Assembly (NCBI RefSeq): GCF_003033885.1
Contig: NZ_CP024081.1
Span: forward strand, 744,999-808,998
Reading direction: 5' to 3'
From: Pseudomonas rhizophila
Lineage (GTDB): Bacteria > Pseudomonadota > Gammaproteobacteria > Pseudomonadales > Pseudomonadaceae
DNA length: 64,000 bases
Positions 54,013-64,000 of this stretch are shown here, one piece after another; within the stretch, counting starts at the first letter, position 1; every line of letters begins with the position of its first letter. Position numbers and translations under genes: made by a program. The notes below the pieces were generated by a model. The model was not told where the DNA came from. It did not search any database and saw nothing but the letters and a program-made list of their open reading frames with translations.

Positions 54013-57000
54013 ATGGGCTTCAATCTTTCCGAATGGGCGCTGCGTAACCGCCAGATCGTCCTGTTCCTGATGTTGTTGCTGGCAATCGTCGGCGCGCTTT
54101 CCTACACCAAGCTCGGCCAGAGCGAAGACCCGCCGTTTACCTTCAAGGCCATGGTCATTCGCACCAACTGGCCGGGGGCTACGGCCGAAGAGGTTTCTCG
54201 CCAGGTCACCGAACGCATCGAAAAGAAACTGATGGAAACCGGCGATTACGAAAGAATCGTCTCGTTCTCCCGCCCGGGCGAATCCCAGGTGACTTTCATG
54301 GCCCGCGATTCCCTGCATTCGGCGCAGATTCCCGAGTTGTGGTACCAGATCCGCAAGAAGGTCAGTGACATCCGTCACACCTTGCCGCCGGGCATCCAGG
54401 GGCCGTTTTTCAACGATGAGTTCGGCACCACCTTCGGCAATATCTATGCGCTGACTGGCGATGGTTTTGACTACGGCGTGCTCAAGGATTACGCCGATCG
54501 CATCCAGATCCAACTGCAACGGGTCAAGGATGTGGGCAAGGTCGAACTGCTGGGTTTGCAGGACGAGAAAATCTGGATCGAACTGTCGAACGTGAAGCTG
54601 GCGACCCTCGGCGTGCCGCTGGCGGCAGTCCAGCAGGCGTTGGAAGAGCAGAACGCAATATCGACCGCAGGTTTTTTCGAAACCGGCAGCGAGCGAGTCC
54701 AACTACGGGTATCGGGAAATTTTCAGACAGTAGAAGAGATCCGCGACTTTCCCATTCGTGTCGCTGATCGCACGTTCCGTATCGGCGATGTCGCGGATGT
54801 GCATCGCGGTTTCAACGATCCGCCAGCCCCGCGCATGCGCTTTATGGCCGAAGATGCCATTGGTCTGGCCGTGGCGATGAAGGACGGCGGCGACATTCTG
54901 ATTCTGGGCAAGGCCCTGGAGGCGGAGTTTGCCCGTATCCAGAACAACCTGCCGGCCGGCATGCAATTGCGTAAGGTCTCGGACCAGCCGGCGGCGGTGA
55001 AAACCGGTGTTGGCGAGTTCGTCCAGGTGCTGGTGGAGGCCCTGACGATCGTGTTGCTGGTGAGCTTCTTCTCCCTCGGGCTGCGGACCGGGATGGTGGT
55101 CGCCCTGGCGATTCCGCTGGTGCTGGCGATGACCTTCGCCGCGATGTATTACTTGGGCATCGGCCTGCACAAGATTTCCCTTGGCGCGCTGGTGTTGGCG
55201 TTGGGTCTGCTGGTGGATGACGCGATCATCGCGGTCGAGATGATGGCGATCAAAATGGAGCAGGGCTTCGACCGGATCAAGGCCGCCAGCTATGCCTGGA
55301 CCAGCACCGCATTCCCGATGCTCACCGGTACGCTGATCACCGCTGCGGGTTTCCTGCCGATCGCCACGGCGCAGTCAGGCACCGGTGAGTACACCCGTTC
55401 GATTTTCCAGGTCGTCACCCTGGCGCTGCTGGCCTCCTGGGTGGCCGCGGTGGTGTTCGTGCCGTACCTGGGGGAGAAACTGTTGCCGGACCTGGCGAAA
55501 ATTCATGCCGCCAAACACGGCACCGCTGATGGCCAGTTCGACCCCTACGGCACGCCGTTCTACCAGCGTGTCCGGCGCTTGGTGGAGTGGTGCGTGCGGC
55601 GGCGCAAAACCGTCATCGTGCTGACCGTGCTGTTATTTGTGGGCTCGGTGGCGCTGTTCCGTTTCGTGCCACAACAGTTCTTCCCGGCCTCGGGGCGACT
55701 TGAGCTGATGGTCGACCTGAAGCTGGCCGAAGGCGCGTCCCTGAGCAACACCGCCGAGCAGGTCAAGCGCCTTGAAGCGCTGCTCAAGGACCACGCGGGC
55801 ATCGACAACTACGTGGCTTATGTCGGCACCGGTTCACCGCGCTTCTACCTGCCGCTGGATCAACAACTGCCGGCACCCAGCTTCGCCCAGTTCGTGGTGC
55901 TGGCCAAGACCATCGAAGACCGCGAGCCCCTGCGCAGCTGGTTGATCACCACGTTGAACGAGCAGTTCCCGGCCCTGCGCTCGCGGGTCACGCGCCTGGA
56001 AAATGGCCCGCCAGTGGGTTATCCGGTGCAGTTTCGCGTGACCGGTGAGCACATCGAACAAGTCCGGGCCCTGGCGCGGAAAGTGGCGACCAAGGTTCGT
56101 GAAAATCCCTACGTGGCCAACGTGCATCTGGATTGGGAAGAGCCGAGCAAGGTGGTGTACCTGAACGTCGATCAGGACCGCGCCCGAGCGTTGGGCGTGA
56201 GTACGGCTAACCTGTCGAGCTTTTTGCGCAGTTCCCTCACCGGCTCCAGCGTCAGCCAATACCGGGAAGACAACGAACTGATCGAGATTCTGCTGCGCGG
56301 CACGGTGCATGAGCGCACCGAATTGTCCCTGCTGCCGAGCCTGGCGGTGCCGACCGACAATGGCACAAGCGTTGCGCTGTCGCAGATCGCGACGCTGGAA
56401 TACGGCTTCGAAGAAGGCGTTATCTGGCACCGCAATCGCCTGCCAAGTGTGACCGTGCGGGCTGATATCTATGGCAAGGAACAACCGGCGACCCTGGTGC
56501 AGCAGATATTCCCGACCCTGGCCCCGATTCGTGCCGAGCTGCCGGACGGTTATCTGCTGGAAGTGGGCGGTACGGTAGAGGATGCCGCCCGTGGCCAGCA
56601 ATCGGTGAACGCCGGCGTGCCGCTGTTCATCGTCGTGGTGCTGACGTTGCTGATGCTGCAATTGCGCAGTTTTTCCCGCACGGCCATGGTGTTTCTCACC
56701 GCCCCCCTGGGACTGATCGGTGTCACGCTGTTCCTGCTGGTGTTCCGCCAGCCGTTCGGTTTCGTCGCCATGCTGGGCACCATCGCCTTGTCGGGGATGA
56801 TCATGCGCAACTCGGTGATTCTGGTGGACCAGATCGAACAGGACATCAAGGCGGGGCTCGCCCCGTGGCAGGCGATCATCGAAGCCACTGTGCGACGGTT
56901 CCGCCCGATTGTGCTCACCGCGCTGGCGGCGGTGCTGGCGATGATTCCGCTGTCACGTAGCCTGTTCTTTGGCCCGATGGCGGTGGCGATCATGGGCGGG

Positions 57001-57078
57001 CTGATCGTGGCGACGGCGTTGACGCTGTTGTTCCTGCCGGCGTTGTATGCGGCGTGGTTCAGGGTCAAGAAGACCTGA
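54013..57078 (+). CDS. RND multidrug efflux permease (MexK-like)
   Basis: 1021-residue inner-membrane proton-driven antiporter of the HAE1/AcrB type. Twelve transmembrane helices with two large periplasmic loops; the proton-relay aspartates are seen in GLLVDDAIIAVEM (helix 4), and LMLLLAIVGALSYTKLGQSEDPPFT marks the N-terminus. AAGGAG precedes the ATG. Between rsmJ and plsB, the same location as mexK in P. aeruginosa; no outer membrane factor gene is present, so the pump would borrow one such as an OprM homologue. Confidence 0.94.
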   Translation: MGFNLSEWALRNRQIVLFLMLLLAIVGALSYTKLGQSEDPPFTFKAMVIRTNWPGATAEEVSRQVTERIEKKLMETGDYERIVSFSRPGESQVTFMARDSLHSAQIPELWYQIRKKVSDIRHTLPPGIQGPFFNDEFGTTFGNIYALTGDGFDYGVLKDYADRIQIQLQRVKDVGKVELLGLQDEKIWIELSNVKLATLGVPLAAVQQALEEQNAISTAGFFETGSERVQLRVSGNFQTVEEIRDFPIRVADRTFRIGDVADVHRGFNDPPAPRMRFMAEDAIGLAVAMKDGGDILILGKALEAEFARIQNNLPAGMQLRKVSDQPAAVKTGVGEFVQVLVEALTIVLLVSFFSLGLRTGMVVALAIPLVLAMTFAAMYYLGIGLHKISLGALVLALGLLVDDAIIAVEMMAIKMEQGFDRIKAASYAWTSTAFPMLTGTLITAAGFLPIATAQSGTGEYTRSIFQVVTLALLASWVAAVVFVPYLGEKLLPDLAKIHAAKHGTADGQFDPYGTPFYQRVRRLVEWCVRRRKTVIVLTVLLFVGSVALFRFVPQQFFPASGRLELMVDLKLAEGASLSNTAEQVKRLEALLKDHAGIDNYVAYVGTGSPRFYLPLDQQLPAPSFAQFVVLAKTIEDREPLRSWLITTLNEQFPALRSRVTRLENGPPVGYPVQFRVTGEHIEQVRALARKVATKVRENPYVANVHLDWEEPSKVVYLNVDQDRARALGVSTANLSSFLRSSLTGSSVSQYREDNELIEILLRGTVHERTELSLLPSLAVPTDNGTSVALSQIATLEYGFEEGVIWHRNRLPSVTVRADIYGKEQPATLVQQIFPTLAPIRAELPDGYLLEVGGTVEDAARGQQSVNAGVPLFIVVVLTLLMLQLRSFSRTAMVFLTAPLGLIGVTLFLLVFRQPFGFVAMLGTIALSGMIMRNSVILVDQIEQDIKAGLAPWQAIIEATVRRFRPIVLTALAAVLAMIPLSRSLFFGPMAVAIMGGLIVATALTLLFLPALYAAWFRVKKT

Positions 57079-57106
57079 CACGATTTTGATAACACTGAAG
57101 ATCGAA

Positions 57107-57196
57107 TGTGGGAGCGAGCTTGCTCGCGATGGCGGAACATCAGTCAACACAGATGTTATGGCTGATACCGCTATCGCGAGCAGGCTCGCTCCCACA
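57107..57196. repeat. REPIN-like doublet (type A)
   Basis: TGTGGGAGCGAGCTTGCTCG opposed by CGAGCAGGCTCGCTCCCACA; 28 bp after the permease stop, between convergent genes. Confidence 0.88.
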
Positions 57197-57214
57197 GTGT
57201 TTTTGCGCTGAATC

Positions 57215-57904
57215 TCAGAGCGTACCAAACACCTTCTTGGCCAAACTGCTCGCCGCCGCCGCAGGGTTCTGGCGGATGGTGGCTTCCTGTTTGCCGATCA
57301 TCTCGAACAAACCGTCCAGCGCTTGTTCGGTCACGTAGTTTTCGATGTTGGCGCTTTTGGCGTCCAGCACGCCGAAGGTCGCCGCTTGGCCTGCGAACGT
57401 GTTGTATTTCTGCGCCAGGCCAACCTTGTCGGTGGCTTGCTTGACAATGGGCAGGAACTTGGCGCGGATCTGCTCGCGGCTGCTCTTGTTCAGGTACTGC
57501 GTGGCGGAATCGTTGCCGCCGCTCAGGATCCCCTTGGCATCGCTCACACTCATGTTCTTCACGGCATTGACCAGGATCGGCTGGGCCTGGACCACAGCGG
57601 CTTCAGCGGCCTGGTTCATGCTGGCTTCCAGTTGTTCGACCTGATCGCCCATGCCAAAGGCTTTCATCTTGCTGGCGACTTTACCGAGCTTGCCCGGCAG
57701 TTCGATCTTCACCTCGGGGTTGTTGCTGAAGCCACCGGGTGTGCCCAACTGCTTGACGGCTACTTGGGCGCCCTGGGTCAGTGCGTCCTTGAGGCCGCCG
57801 GTGGCGTCCTTCTGCGAGAGGTCGGCCAGGGACAGGGCCATGGTGTTGGCGCAGAACAACAGGCCGGCGCACAGGCTGGTGAAACGGAGCGTAGAGCGGA
57901 GCAT
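57215..57904 (-). CDS. DUF4197 domain protein
   Basis: 229 residues with a Sec signal peptide (about 1-23, ending TMA-LS), so probably periplasmic. Segments LSQKDATGGLKDALTQGAQVAVKQLG, GGNDSATQYLN and ENYVTEQALDGLFEMIGKQEATIRQNPAA fit DUF4197. Function unknown. AAGGAAG precedes the ATG. The following lipoprotein gene lies 32 bp upstream on the same strand. Confidence 0.88.
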   Translation of the reverse strand: MLRSTLRFTSLCAGLLFCANTMALSLADLSQKDATGGLKDALTQGAQVAVKQLGTPGGFSNNPEVKIELPGKLGKVASKMKAFGMGDQVEQLEASMNQAAEAAVVQAQPILVNAVKNMSVSDAKGILSGGNDSATQYLNKSSREQIRAKFLPIVKQATDKVGLAQKYNTFAGQAATFGVLDAKSANIENYVTEQALDGLFEMIGKQEATIRQNPAAAASSLAKKVFGTL

Positions 57905-57936
57905 GGCAGCTTCCTTGAAAAAATTAGAAAGAGAAA

Positions 57937-58335
57937 TCAGCGGGCGGCGTTGACGCGGATCTTCAGCGGCTGTGGATCTTTGCCATCGAGCTGCACGGTG
58001 TGTTGTTCGGTGGTGATGAACATCAACTGGCCGTCCACTTCAATGCGCGCGCTCACAGCATAGCGATGGCCGGGTTTGACCTGGGCCGGATCATAGCTGA
58101 GGTGAAACGGCAGCGGGACCTGGCCCTTGACCGGACCGCTCTGTTCATCGAGCACCACCGCGGGGGCGTCGGCCAGGGACACATCCTGCAGGCTCACGCT
58201 TAAGACAGCGGTGGGCGGCAGGGCGATGCGCTGCAGGTAGAACACTTCACCGTCGAGACTGTTTTTGCTCGCCAGCGGTGCGCTGGAGCAGGCACTGAGT
58301 AACGTGGCAACGGCGACGAGAAGAAGCTTTTTCAT
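57937..58335 (-). CDS. YbaY-family lipoprotein
   Basis: 132 residues (start at 58335, MKKLLLVAVATLLSACSS; Cys about 17). The mature part LDGEVFYLQRIALPPTAVLSVSLQDVSLADAPAVVLDEQ matches the type III secretion pilotin-like domain of YbaY lipoproteins. A longer form from ATG 58350 would add five residues. It lies between DUF4197 and plsB as in P. aeruginosa (PA3674-PA3675). Confidence 0.85.
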   Translation of the reverse strand: MKKLLLVAVATLLSACSSAPLASKNSLDGEVFYLQRIALPPTAVLSVSLQDVSLADAPAVVLDEQSGPVKGQVPLPFHLSYDPAQVKPGHRYAVSARIEVDGQLMFITTEQHTVQLDGKDPQPLKIRVNAAR

Positions 58336-58386
58336 TGGGGGCATTTCCATATTGAGGGCGCCAGAGAGAACCTGGCGCCTGTGGGG

Positions 58387-60888
58387 TCAGTCCGCAACCA
58401 CCGGGATGACCTGATCTGCCGCATCTTCACTGCGATGCAACGCCACCTGACGGATCGACAAACGGATCTCCGCCGGCAGGACCCGCTTGGCCGCACCTTC
58501 GGCCAGTTCACCCAGCAGCTCGTGATAGCTTAGCTTGCCCGCTTCGTCCCGGCGCAGTACGTCCAGGTCCAGCATTGTCTGGATGAAATGCCGGAACAGG
58601 CTCTTGTCGAAGAATTCCGGTGCGTTCAAGCCGTGCAGGATCGACAGGCGCTGGGCCATGACCGTGCAGAGGTCTTCCAGTTCTTCAGCGCTGATGCTGT
58701 TCTGGCCGCTGTTGAGCAGCAGGGAGACGGTCATGTAGAAGCGCTGCAAGGTCTGCGCGATGCTCTTGGACAACAGGGTCAGCAGCACGAAATGCCGTGA
58801 GCTCGGGGCCGGGCGCAGATACAGGTCTTTTTCGAAACGCAGCAGCCCTTGTTCGACGAACGCTTCGAGCCATTGGTCGACCACGGCGTCCAGTTCTTCC
58901 AGTGACCAGCGAATGAACAGCTCCGATTGCAGGTAGGGGTACAAGGCGCGGGTGTAGCGCAGGATCTGTTCGCGGCTCATGCGCGAGGTGCTTTGGAAGA
59001 AACTCGCCAGCAACGCCGGCAGGGCAAAGATGTGCAGCACGTTGTTGCGGTAGTAGGTCATCAGGACGGCATTCTGCTCGTCCAGATACAGAATCTTGCC
59101 CAGGGCATCGCTCTGTTCCGACAGCAGGTGCATGCCTTTGACGTGCTCGATCAGCGCTCGACCATCGCCCTCGGGCAAGGTGGTGTGAGGCGAGTACGGC
59201 ACTTTGCGCAACAACGCCAGGTACAGGTCCAGCACCCGGGCCATGGCACGGTCGTCCAGGGCCAGGCGGCTGGTGGACAGCAGCGCTAGGGCGACCAGGT
59301 TGACCGGGTTGATGGCCGCTGCTTCGTTCAGGTGCCGGGCCACCCGCTCGCCGAGGCGGTGGGTGGTTGCGTTGAGCCAGGCCGGTTTGAATTGCGGGCC
59401 CAGCTCCTGTTGGCGCCAGCCTGGCTGTTCGCCGTCGAGAAACTCCGCCAGTTTGATCGGCTCACCGAAGTTCACCGCTACTTGGCCGAAGCGCTGCTTG
59501 AGGGCACCGATGACCTTGAAAATGTCGAAGATCGATTCTTTCTTCTTGCTCGCCCCACGCAGTTCACCCAGGTAGGTGCGGCCTTCCAGGACGCGCTCAT
59601 AGCCGATGTAGACCGGCACGAACACGATGGGCATGCGCGATGAGCGCAGGAAGCTGCGCAAGGTGATGGCGAGCATGCCGGTCTTGGGTTGCAGCATGCG
59701 TCCGGTGCGCGAGCGACCGCCCTCGACGAAATACTCCACCGGAAAGCCTTTGGTGAACAGTGTGTGCAGGTATTCGTTGAACACCGCGGTATAGAGCGGG
59801 TTGCCCTTGAAGGTGCGACGCATGAAAAACGCCCCGCCCCGACGCAGCAGACCGCCGATCACCGGCATGTTGAGGTTGATGCCGGCGGCGATGTGCGGCG
59901 GGGTCAGGCCGTTGCGAAACAGCAGGTACGACAGCAGCAGGTAGTCGATATGGCTGCGGTGGCACGGCACGTAGATGACTTCGTGGCCCTGGGCGACCTT
60001 CTGCACGCCTTCGATGTGGTTGACCTTGATGCCGTCGTAGATCTTGTTCCAGAACCAGCTCAGCACCACTTCCAGGAAACGGATCGCGGTGTAGGTGTAG
60101 TCCGAGGCGATTTCGTTGCCGTAACGCAGCGCTTGGGCCTTGGCTTTTTCCGGGGTGATTTTTTCCCGCTCGGCCTCGTCGGCAATCGCCTGTTTGACCA
60201 GCGGCTGGTTCAGCAGCCCCTTGACCAGATTGCGTCGGTGGGAAATGTCCGGGCCAATGACCGCCGCTTTCAAGTTGCGAAAATGTATCCGCAGGATCCG
60301 CTGGGCCATGCGCACGGTGCGTTCGTGGCCCTTGTCGTGCTCGATCAGTTCGCGCAAATGGATCGGCGCGGAAAACTGCACGCGGGTCTTGCGCCCCAGG
60401 ATCATGATGCTCAGCAAGCGCCGCAGCCGGCCAGTGACGGCCCAGCTGTCGGCGAACAACAGTTTCCACGGGCTGGATTCGCTGTCGGGCGACTGCCCCC
60501 AAAACACGCTGACCGGGATGATCTGTGCGTCTTCGGCGGCGTTGTGGGTCAGGGCATTGACCAGTCGCGTCAGGGTCGGCGGCGCGCCACGTTTGTCCTG
60601 CCGGCCGAGCCAGTCCGGCTCCGGGGTCAGGTAGAAAAACGCCGCCGGTTCCAACAGGTTGCCCACGGACACCGGCAGTACCGGGCGGGGCAGGCCAGCC
60701 TTGGTGCACTCGGTGTCGAGCACCGCCAGGTCGGTGAGCGAAGGGTTTTGCAGGACGTAGAACACCGGACGACTGCGGTCGAGGTTGAGGGTGAAGGACG
60801 ACTGATTGATCGTCTCGGAGCGAACCCAGAGGTACAACAGTCGGCGCAGGGTGCCAAACACAAGACGGCGGAACGGGGAACGGGTCAT
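58387..60888 (-). CDS. plsB: Glycerol-3-phosphate 1-O-acyltransferase
   Basis: Inner-membrane enzyme that acylates glycerol-3-phosphate with acyl-CoA or acyl-ACP as the first step of phospholipid synthesis. 833 residues, the normal length. The acyltransferase motif is HRSHID (H310 and D315 of HX4D), with downstream motifs [25 protein letters not shown] and [15 protein letters not shown]. Weak Shine-Dalgarno (AGAAG). The YbaY-like lipoprotein gene follows 51 bp downstream. Confidence 0.96.
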   Translation of the reverse strand: MTRSPFRRLVFGTLRRLLYLWVRSETINQSSFTLNLDRSRPVFYVLQNPSLTDLAVLDTECTKAGLPRPVLPVSVGNLLEPAAFFYLTPEPDWLGRQDKRGAPPTLTRLVNALTHNAAEDAQIIPVSVFWGQSPDSESSPWKLLFADSWAVTGRLRRLLSIMILGRKTRVQFSAPIHLRELIEHDKGHERTVRMAQRILRIHFRNLKAAVIGPDISHRRNLVKGLLNQPLVKQAIADEAEREKITPEKAKAQALRYGNEIASDYTYTAIRFLEVVLSWFWNKIYDGIKVNHIEGVQKVAQGHEVIYVPCHRSHIDYLLLSYLLFRNGLTPPHIAAGINLNMPVIGGLLRRGGAFFMRRTFKGNPLYTAVFNEYLHTLFTKGFPVEYFVEGGRSRTGRMLQPKTGMLAITLRSFLRSSRMPIVFVPVYIGYERVLEGRTYLGELRGASKKKESIFDIFKVIGALKQRFGQVAVNFGEPIKLAEFLDGEQPGWRQQELGPQFKPAWLNATTHRLGERVARHLNEAAAINPVNLVALALLSTSRLALDDRAMARVLDLYLALLRKVPYSPHTTLPEGDGRALIEHVKGMHLLSEQSDALGKILYLDEQNAVLMTYYRNNVLHIFALPALLASFFQSTSRMSREQILRYTRALYPYLQSELFIRWSLEELDAVVDQWLEAFVEQGLLRFEKDLYLRPAPSSRHFVLLTLLSKSIAQTLQRFYMTVSLLLNSGQNSISAEELEDLCTVMAQRLSILHGLNAPEFFDKSLFRHFIQTMLDLDVLRRDEAGKLSYHELLGELAEGAAKRVLPAEIRLSIRQVALHRSEDAADQVIPVVAD

Positions 60889-60977
60889 ACGGCTTCTGCA
60901 TGAGTGGATAAGATAAAGCGGCGGCTAGTGTGCCGGATTCGTCGAAAATCGGCAAAAAAGCGCCGAAGTAAAGTCAG

Positions 60978-61005
60978 TTGAGAGTTTTTACGTCTGTCAT
61001 ATACT
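60978..61005 (+). promoter_or_regulatory. Sigma-70 promoter for the cold-shock gene
   Basis: TTGAGA (60978-60983) and TATACT (61000-61005) spaced by 16 bp, leaving a leader of about 100 nt, usual for cold-shock genes. Confidence 0.65.
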
Positions 61006-61114
61006 CGGGCAGCTGACTGCCTCTGCCTTCCTCGTGGACGGCCGGACGGCGGCGAAGATCGTACGGCTTTCTATCGAAAGGCCGACTTAAAAATAAAAAT
61101 GGGAGTGAGCAATC

Positions 61115-61324
61115 ATGGCAGCACGCGAAACCGGCAATGTGAAGTGGTTCAACGACGCCAAAGGCTACGGCTTCATCCAGCGTGAAGGCGGGGCGGATGT
61201 ATTCGTGCATTACCGCGCGATCCGTGGCGAAGGCCATCGTTCTCTGACTGAAGGCCAGCAGGTCGAGTACGCGGTGGTGGAAGGGCAGAAGGGCTTGCAG
61301 GCTGAGGATGTGGTGGGGTTGTAA
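61115..61324 (+). CDS. Cold-shock domain protein
   Basis: 69 residues, one OB-fold cold-shock domain. RNP1 KGYGFIQ and RNP2 VFVHY are present, [14 protein letters not shown] at the N-terminus. Binds single-stranded RNA/DNA and acts as an RNA chaperone; induction by cold cannot be judged from the sequence. GGGAGTGAG precedes the ATG. A long leader upstream may be cold-responsive. Confidence 0.95.
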   Translation: MAARETGNVKWFNDAKGYGFIQREGGADVFVHYRAIRGEGHRSLTEGQQVEYAVVEGQKGLQAEDVVGL

Positions 61325-61354
61325 CCCGCATTCACTGGCGACACAAAACCCCTT

Positions 61355-61443
61355 TGTGGGAGCGAGCCTGCTCGCGATAGCGGTGTATCAGGCAATGCAT
61401 CATTGACTGTCACACCGCTATCGCGAGCAGGCTCGCTCCCACA
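61355..61443. repeat. REPIN-like doublet (type A)
   Basis: TGTGGGAGCGAGCCTGCTCG and inverted copy, between convergent genes. Confidence 0.88.
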
Positions 61444-61502
61444 TGGGTTGTGCTTTTACCTTTGTATCTGCGGCGGGCATCGCGAGGGTGGCCCTCAGAT
61501 AG

Positions 61503-61880
61503 TCACGCCGTCTTCCAGGTAATCTCTTCTTCCCCATCGGCGCTGATGCGAATCCAGCGATCGGCCGATTCCTCACCTTCTTCCTCCACCCACGACCCAG
61601 GTGCGCAGCGCACTTCGACGTTCAGCGCGGCAAAGGCTGCACGGGCGCAGGCGATGTCGTCTTCCCACGGGGTCTGGTCGCTTTCCAGGTACAGGCTGTT
61701 CCATTTACCCACAGCCTTGGGTAGCCAGGTCACCGGGATATCGCCGGCCTTGCACTTGTAAGTCTGGCCTTTCTGGACCCAGTCGCTGCACGGGCCCAGG
61801 GCCTGGCCGAGCCACGCGGCAATGGCCTTGTGATCGACGTCGGCGTCTTTGAGGTAAATCTCGATATCGGGTTGGCGCAT
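61503..61880 (-). CDS. Conserved protein of unknown function
   Basis: 125 residues, acidic, no signal. RQPDIEIYLKDADVDHKAIAAWLGQALG near the N-terminus and YLESDQTPWEDDIACARAAFAALNVEVRCAPGSW in the middle are typical of a small family found in Pseudomonas of unknown function. ATG 61880 is preferred because GAGGA is 5-8 nt upstream; a GTG at 61892 would add four residues. Confidence 0.75.
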   Translation of the reverse strand: MRQPDIEIYLKDADVDHKAIAAWLGQALGPCSDWVQKGQTYKCKAGDIPVTWLPKAVGKWNSLYLESDQTPWEDDIACARAAFAALNVEVRCAPGSWVEEEGEESADRWIRISADGEEEITWKTA

Positions 61881-61962
61881 GGATGTCCTCACTGCGGTCT
61901 TGAAAAATCCATTCGCGGATTTAACTGGCCTCTGGCGGTTGCCCGAGGCCGGGAATTAAAAG

Positions 61963-62772
61963 TTATTGAAGAACGAAATAATCGTAGCGCATCGACACGG
62001 TGACCTCGAACGGCTCGGCCTGCTCGATCACGCTGGCGCGGCGTTCGGCACTGGCGCGCCAGCCGTGGGGCGTCATCGCCAACAGGTTGGCGCGGTCCTG
62101 GCCACTTATGAGTGTGAGCTTGAACTCGAGGGTTTCGCTGTGATCGAGCACCATGCCCGACGGCACCAGGGCCAGGTGTTTGTCATCCGTGTACTGGCGC
62201 ACTTCGTCGTACAGTCGCTCGCGCAATTCCATCAGGTGGCCGCTGGTCGGGCCGACCTTCATCAGGCCGCCACCGGGGCTGAGCAGGCGTTTGGCCTCCT
62301 GCCAGTCCAGCGGGCTGAACACGCTGGCCAGAAACTGGCAGCAGCCGTCCGCCAGCGGTACGCGGGCCATGCTGGCGATCAACCAGGTCAGCCGTGGATC
62401 GCGTTTGCAGGCGCGTTTGACCGCCTCGCGGGAAATGTCCAGGGCGTAGCCATCGGCATCCGGCAAGGCGTCGGCGATCTGCGCGGTGTAGTAACCCTCG
62501 CCACAGCCGATGTCCAGCCAGCGACCGGGCGCGCGCTCGGCGGCCAGTTCGGCCAGGCGCCGGGCGACAGGGGCGTAATGCCCGGCGTTGAGGAAGTCGC
62601 GGCGGGCTTCGACCATCGCCTGGTTGTCGCCGGGATCGCGGCTGTTCTTGTGCTGCACCGGCAGCAGGTTCAGGTAACCCTGCCGCGCGCGGTCGAAGCG
62701 ATGGCCGGCCGGGCACACCACGCCGTTGTCCACCGCGTTCAGCGGTTCACTGCAGATCGGGCAGGCGAGCAT
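61963..62772 (-). CDS. rlmA: 23S rRNA (guanine-N1)-methyltransferase RlmA-like
   Basis: 269 residues. N-terminal zinc ribbon (C4, C7, C20 and H24: ACPICSEPL...CPAGHRFD) and a SAM-binding Rossmann fold (DIGCGEGYYTAQIA, about 85-98; LDIS). Matches RlmA(I), which makes m1G745 in 23S rRNA. Its ATG overlaps the dapE stop by one base (TGATG), so they form a two-gene unit. Confidence 0.87.
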   Translation of the reverse strand: MLACPICSEPLNAVDNGVVCPAGHRFDRARQGYLNLLPVQHKNSRDPGDNQAMVEARRDFLNAGHYAPVARRLAELAAERAPGRWLDIGCGEGYYTAQIADALPDADGYALDISREAVKRACKRDPRLTWLIASMARVPLADGCCQFLASVFSPLDWQEAKRLLSPGGGLMKVGPTSGHLMELRERLYDEVRQYTDDKHLALVPSGMVLDHSETLEFKLTLISGQDRANLLAMTPHGWRASAERRASVIEQAEPFEVTVSMRYDYFVLQ

Positions 62773-63923
62773 CAGGCGAGCAACTTGATCAGCGTCTTGT
62801 AGTAGATCTCGGTCAGTACGTCGAGATCGGCCGCCAGCACGCGCTCGTTGACCTGGTGGATGGTCGCGTTGACCGGCCCCAGTTCCACCACTTGGGTGCC
62901 CATGGTGGCGATGAAGCGGCCATCGGAGGTGCCACCGCTGGTGGAGGCTTTTGTCTCGCGACCGGTGACATCCTTGATGCTCGAAGACACGGCATCCAGC
63001 AACGCGCCTGGTTCGGTGAGGAATGGCAGGCCCGACAACGCCCAATCGATGTGCCAGTCCAGTTGATGCTTGTCGAGGATATCGGCGACGCGTTTTTGCA
63101 AGCCTTCGACGGTGGACTCGGTAGAGAAGCGGAAGTTGAACACCGCCACCAGGTCGCCAGGGATCACGTTGGTCGCGCCAGTGCCGGCGTTGAGGTTGGA
63201 AATCTGGAAACTGGTGGGCGGGAAGAAGTCGTTGCCGTGGTCCCAATGCTCGGCGGCCAACTCTGCCAGGGCCGGCGCGGCCAGATGGATGGGGTTCTTC
63301 GCCAGGTGCGGATAGGCCACGTGGCCTTGCTTGCCGCGCACCGTCAGTTTGGCGCCGAGGGAGCCGCGGCGGCCGTTCTTGACCACGTCACCCACCAGGG
63401 TGGTGCTCGACGGCTCGCCGACGATGCACCAGTCCAGGCGTTCCTGGCGGGCCTTGAGGCGCTCGACCACGGCCTTGGTGCCGTGGTGGGCCGGGCCTTC
63501 TTCGTCGCTGGTGATCAGAAAGGTGATCGAGCCCTTGTGGTCCGGGTAGTCGGCGACAAACCGTTCCGCTGCCACCACCATCGCCGCCAGGCTGCCTTTC
63601 ATGTCCGCCGCGCCACGGCCACAGAGCATGCCCTGTTCGTCGATGACCGCATCGAACGGGTCGAGCTGCCAGGCCTGCACTGGACCGGTCGGCACCACGT
63701 CGGTGTGCCCGGCGAAACACAGCACCGGGCCGTCATGCTTGCCATGGCTGGCCCAGAAGTTATCCACATCCTCGATGCGCATCGGTTCGAGCGTAAAGCC
63801 CGCGCTGCCCAGGCGCTGCATCATCAGTTTCTGGCAATCGGCATCCACCGGCGTCACGGACGGACGGCGGATCAGGTCGCAGGCGAGTTGCAGGGTCGGC
63901 GAGAGGTCGGCGTGGGCCGTCAT
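62772..63923 (-). CDS. dapE: Succinyl-diaminopimelate desuccinylase
   Basis: Dinuclear zinc hydrolase of the succinylase branch of lysine/diaminopimelate synthesis. 383 residues. Metal and catalytic residues are seen in [12 protein letters not shown] (His, Asp), [14 protein letters not shown] (Asp), [11 protein letters not shown] (catalytic Glu and metal Glu) and IVGEPSS; the dimerisation domain is about 180-290. GGAAAG-type binding site upstream. Position upstream of rlmA suggests one transcript. Confidence 0.96.
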   Translation of the reverse strand: MTAHADLSPTLQLACDLIRRPSVTPVDADCQKLMMQRLGSAGFTLEPMRIEDVDNFWASHGKHDGPVLCFAGHTDVVPTGPVQAWQLDPFDAVIDEQGMLCGRGAADMKGSLAAMVVAAERFVADYPDHKGSITFLITSDEEGPAHHGTKAVVERLKARQERLDWCIVGEPSSTTLVGDVVKNGRRGSLGAKLTVRGKQGHVAYPHLAKNPIHLAAPALAELAAEHWDHGNDFFPPTSFQISNLNAGTGATNVIPGDLVAVFNFRFSTESTVEGLQKRVADILDKHQLDWHIDWALSGLPFLTEPGALLDAVSSSIKDVTGRETKASTSGGTSDGRFIATMGTQVVELGPVNATIHQVNERVLAADLDVLTEIYYKTLIKLLA

Positions 63924-63960
63924 GGAAAACTCCGAAAGCTGGAAAGGAGATCACAGTCCA

Positions 63961-64000
63961 TGTGGGAGCGGGCTTGCTCGCGAAGCTTTTAGCGTCAGTG
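63961..64000. repeat. Left half of a REPIN-like doublet, cut by the window edge
   Basis: TGTGGGAGCGGGCTTGCTCG then CGAAGC; the variant type seen at 16728. Confidence 0.7.

Overview
The window is a chromosomal segment of a Pseudomonas, most probably of the P. fluorescens group. It is GC-rich, its proteins are close to Pseudomonas families, and the gene order (ffh-rpsP-rimM-trmD-rplS, xerD-dsbC-hom-thrC, recJ, wspABCDEFR-prfB-lysS, lptF-like, ppc-adk-tsaB, rsmJ-RND pump-plsB) follows the Pseudomonas core chromosome. The many REPIN-type palindromic doublets between genes are also typical of the fluorescens group. There is no prophage, integrative element, CRISPR array, rRNA or tRNA that I can see.

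Layout. 0.1-3.7 kb: MHS-type transporter, CNNM/CorC-like membrane protein and CcsA-like membrane protein, all on the minus strand. 3.9-7.5 kb: ffh and the rpsP-rimM-trmD-rplS translation operon. 7.6-12.5 kb: xerD, dsbC, hom, thrC. 12.6-14.5 kb: a BvgS-like periplasmic-binding/PAS protein without a kinase, and a DUF3509 protein. 14.8-20.0 kb: CoA-transferase, yaeQ, recJ, Old Yellow Enzyme. 20.2-25.0 kb: opgD, a small ORF, a PIN-toxin (VapC-type) remnant, gamma-aminobutyraldehyde dehydrogenase, a DUF533 protein. 25.3-33.7 kb: the complete wspABCDEFR surface-sensing/c-di-GMP operon. 33.9-37.5 kb: prfB (with its programmed frameshift), lysS, a TetR regulator. 37.6-43.0 kb: lipoproteins, a DUF1704/QEGLA protein with an HExxxH motif, an alpha/beta hydrolase, OmpA-like and DUF4398 lipoproteins. 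43.2-52.0 kb: ppc, adk, tsaB, several small conserved genes, a PEP-mutase-family enzyme, an extensin-like protein, a protein with an internal duplication, rsmJ. 52.1-57.1 kb: a TetR regulator divergent from a MexJK-like RND pump. 57.2-61.3 kb: DUF4197, YbaY-like lipoprotein, plsB, a cold-shock protein. 61.5-63.9 kb: a small conserved protein, rlmA-like methyltransferase, dapE.

Most of the window is housekeeping. The points I consider most worth checking are: (1) WspR reads G-S-E-E-F instead of GGEEF at its active site, while its phospho-acceptor Asp and RxxD I-site are intact; (2) an undetected C-terminal fragment of a VapC/PIN toxin near 22.5 kb; (3) the HExxxH plus downstream Glu arrangement in the QEGLA/DUF1704 protein; (4) a BvgS-like sensor that stops right after its PAS domain; (5) a 206-residue unknown protein built on a 61-residue internal repeat; (6) a strongly structured ppc-adk spacer; (7) thirteen complete REPIN-like doublets of two sequence types, two of them in inside-out orientation. 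I did not find a wholly new multi-gene system.
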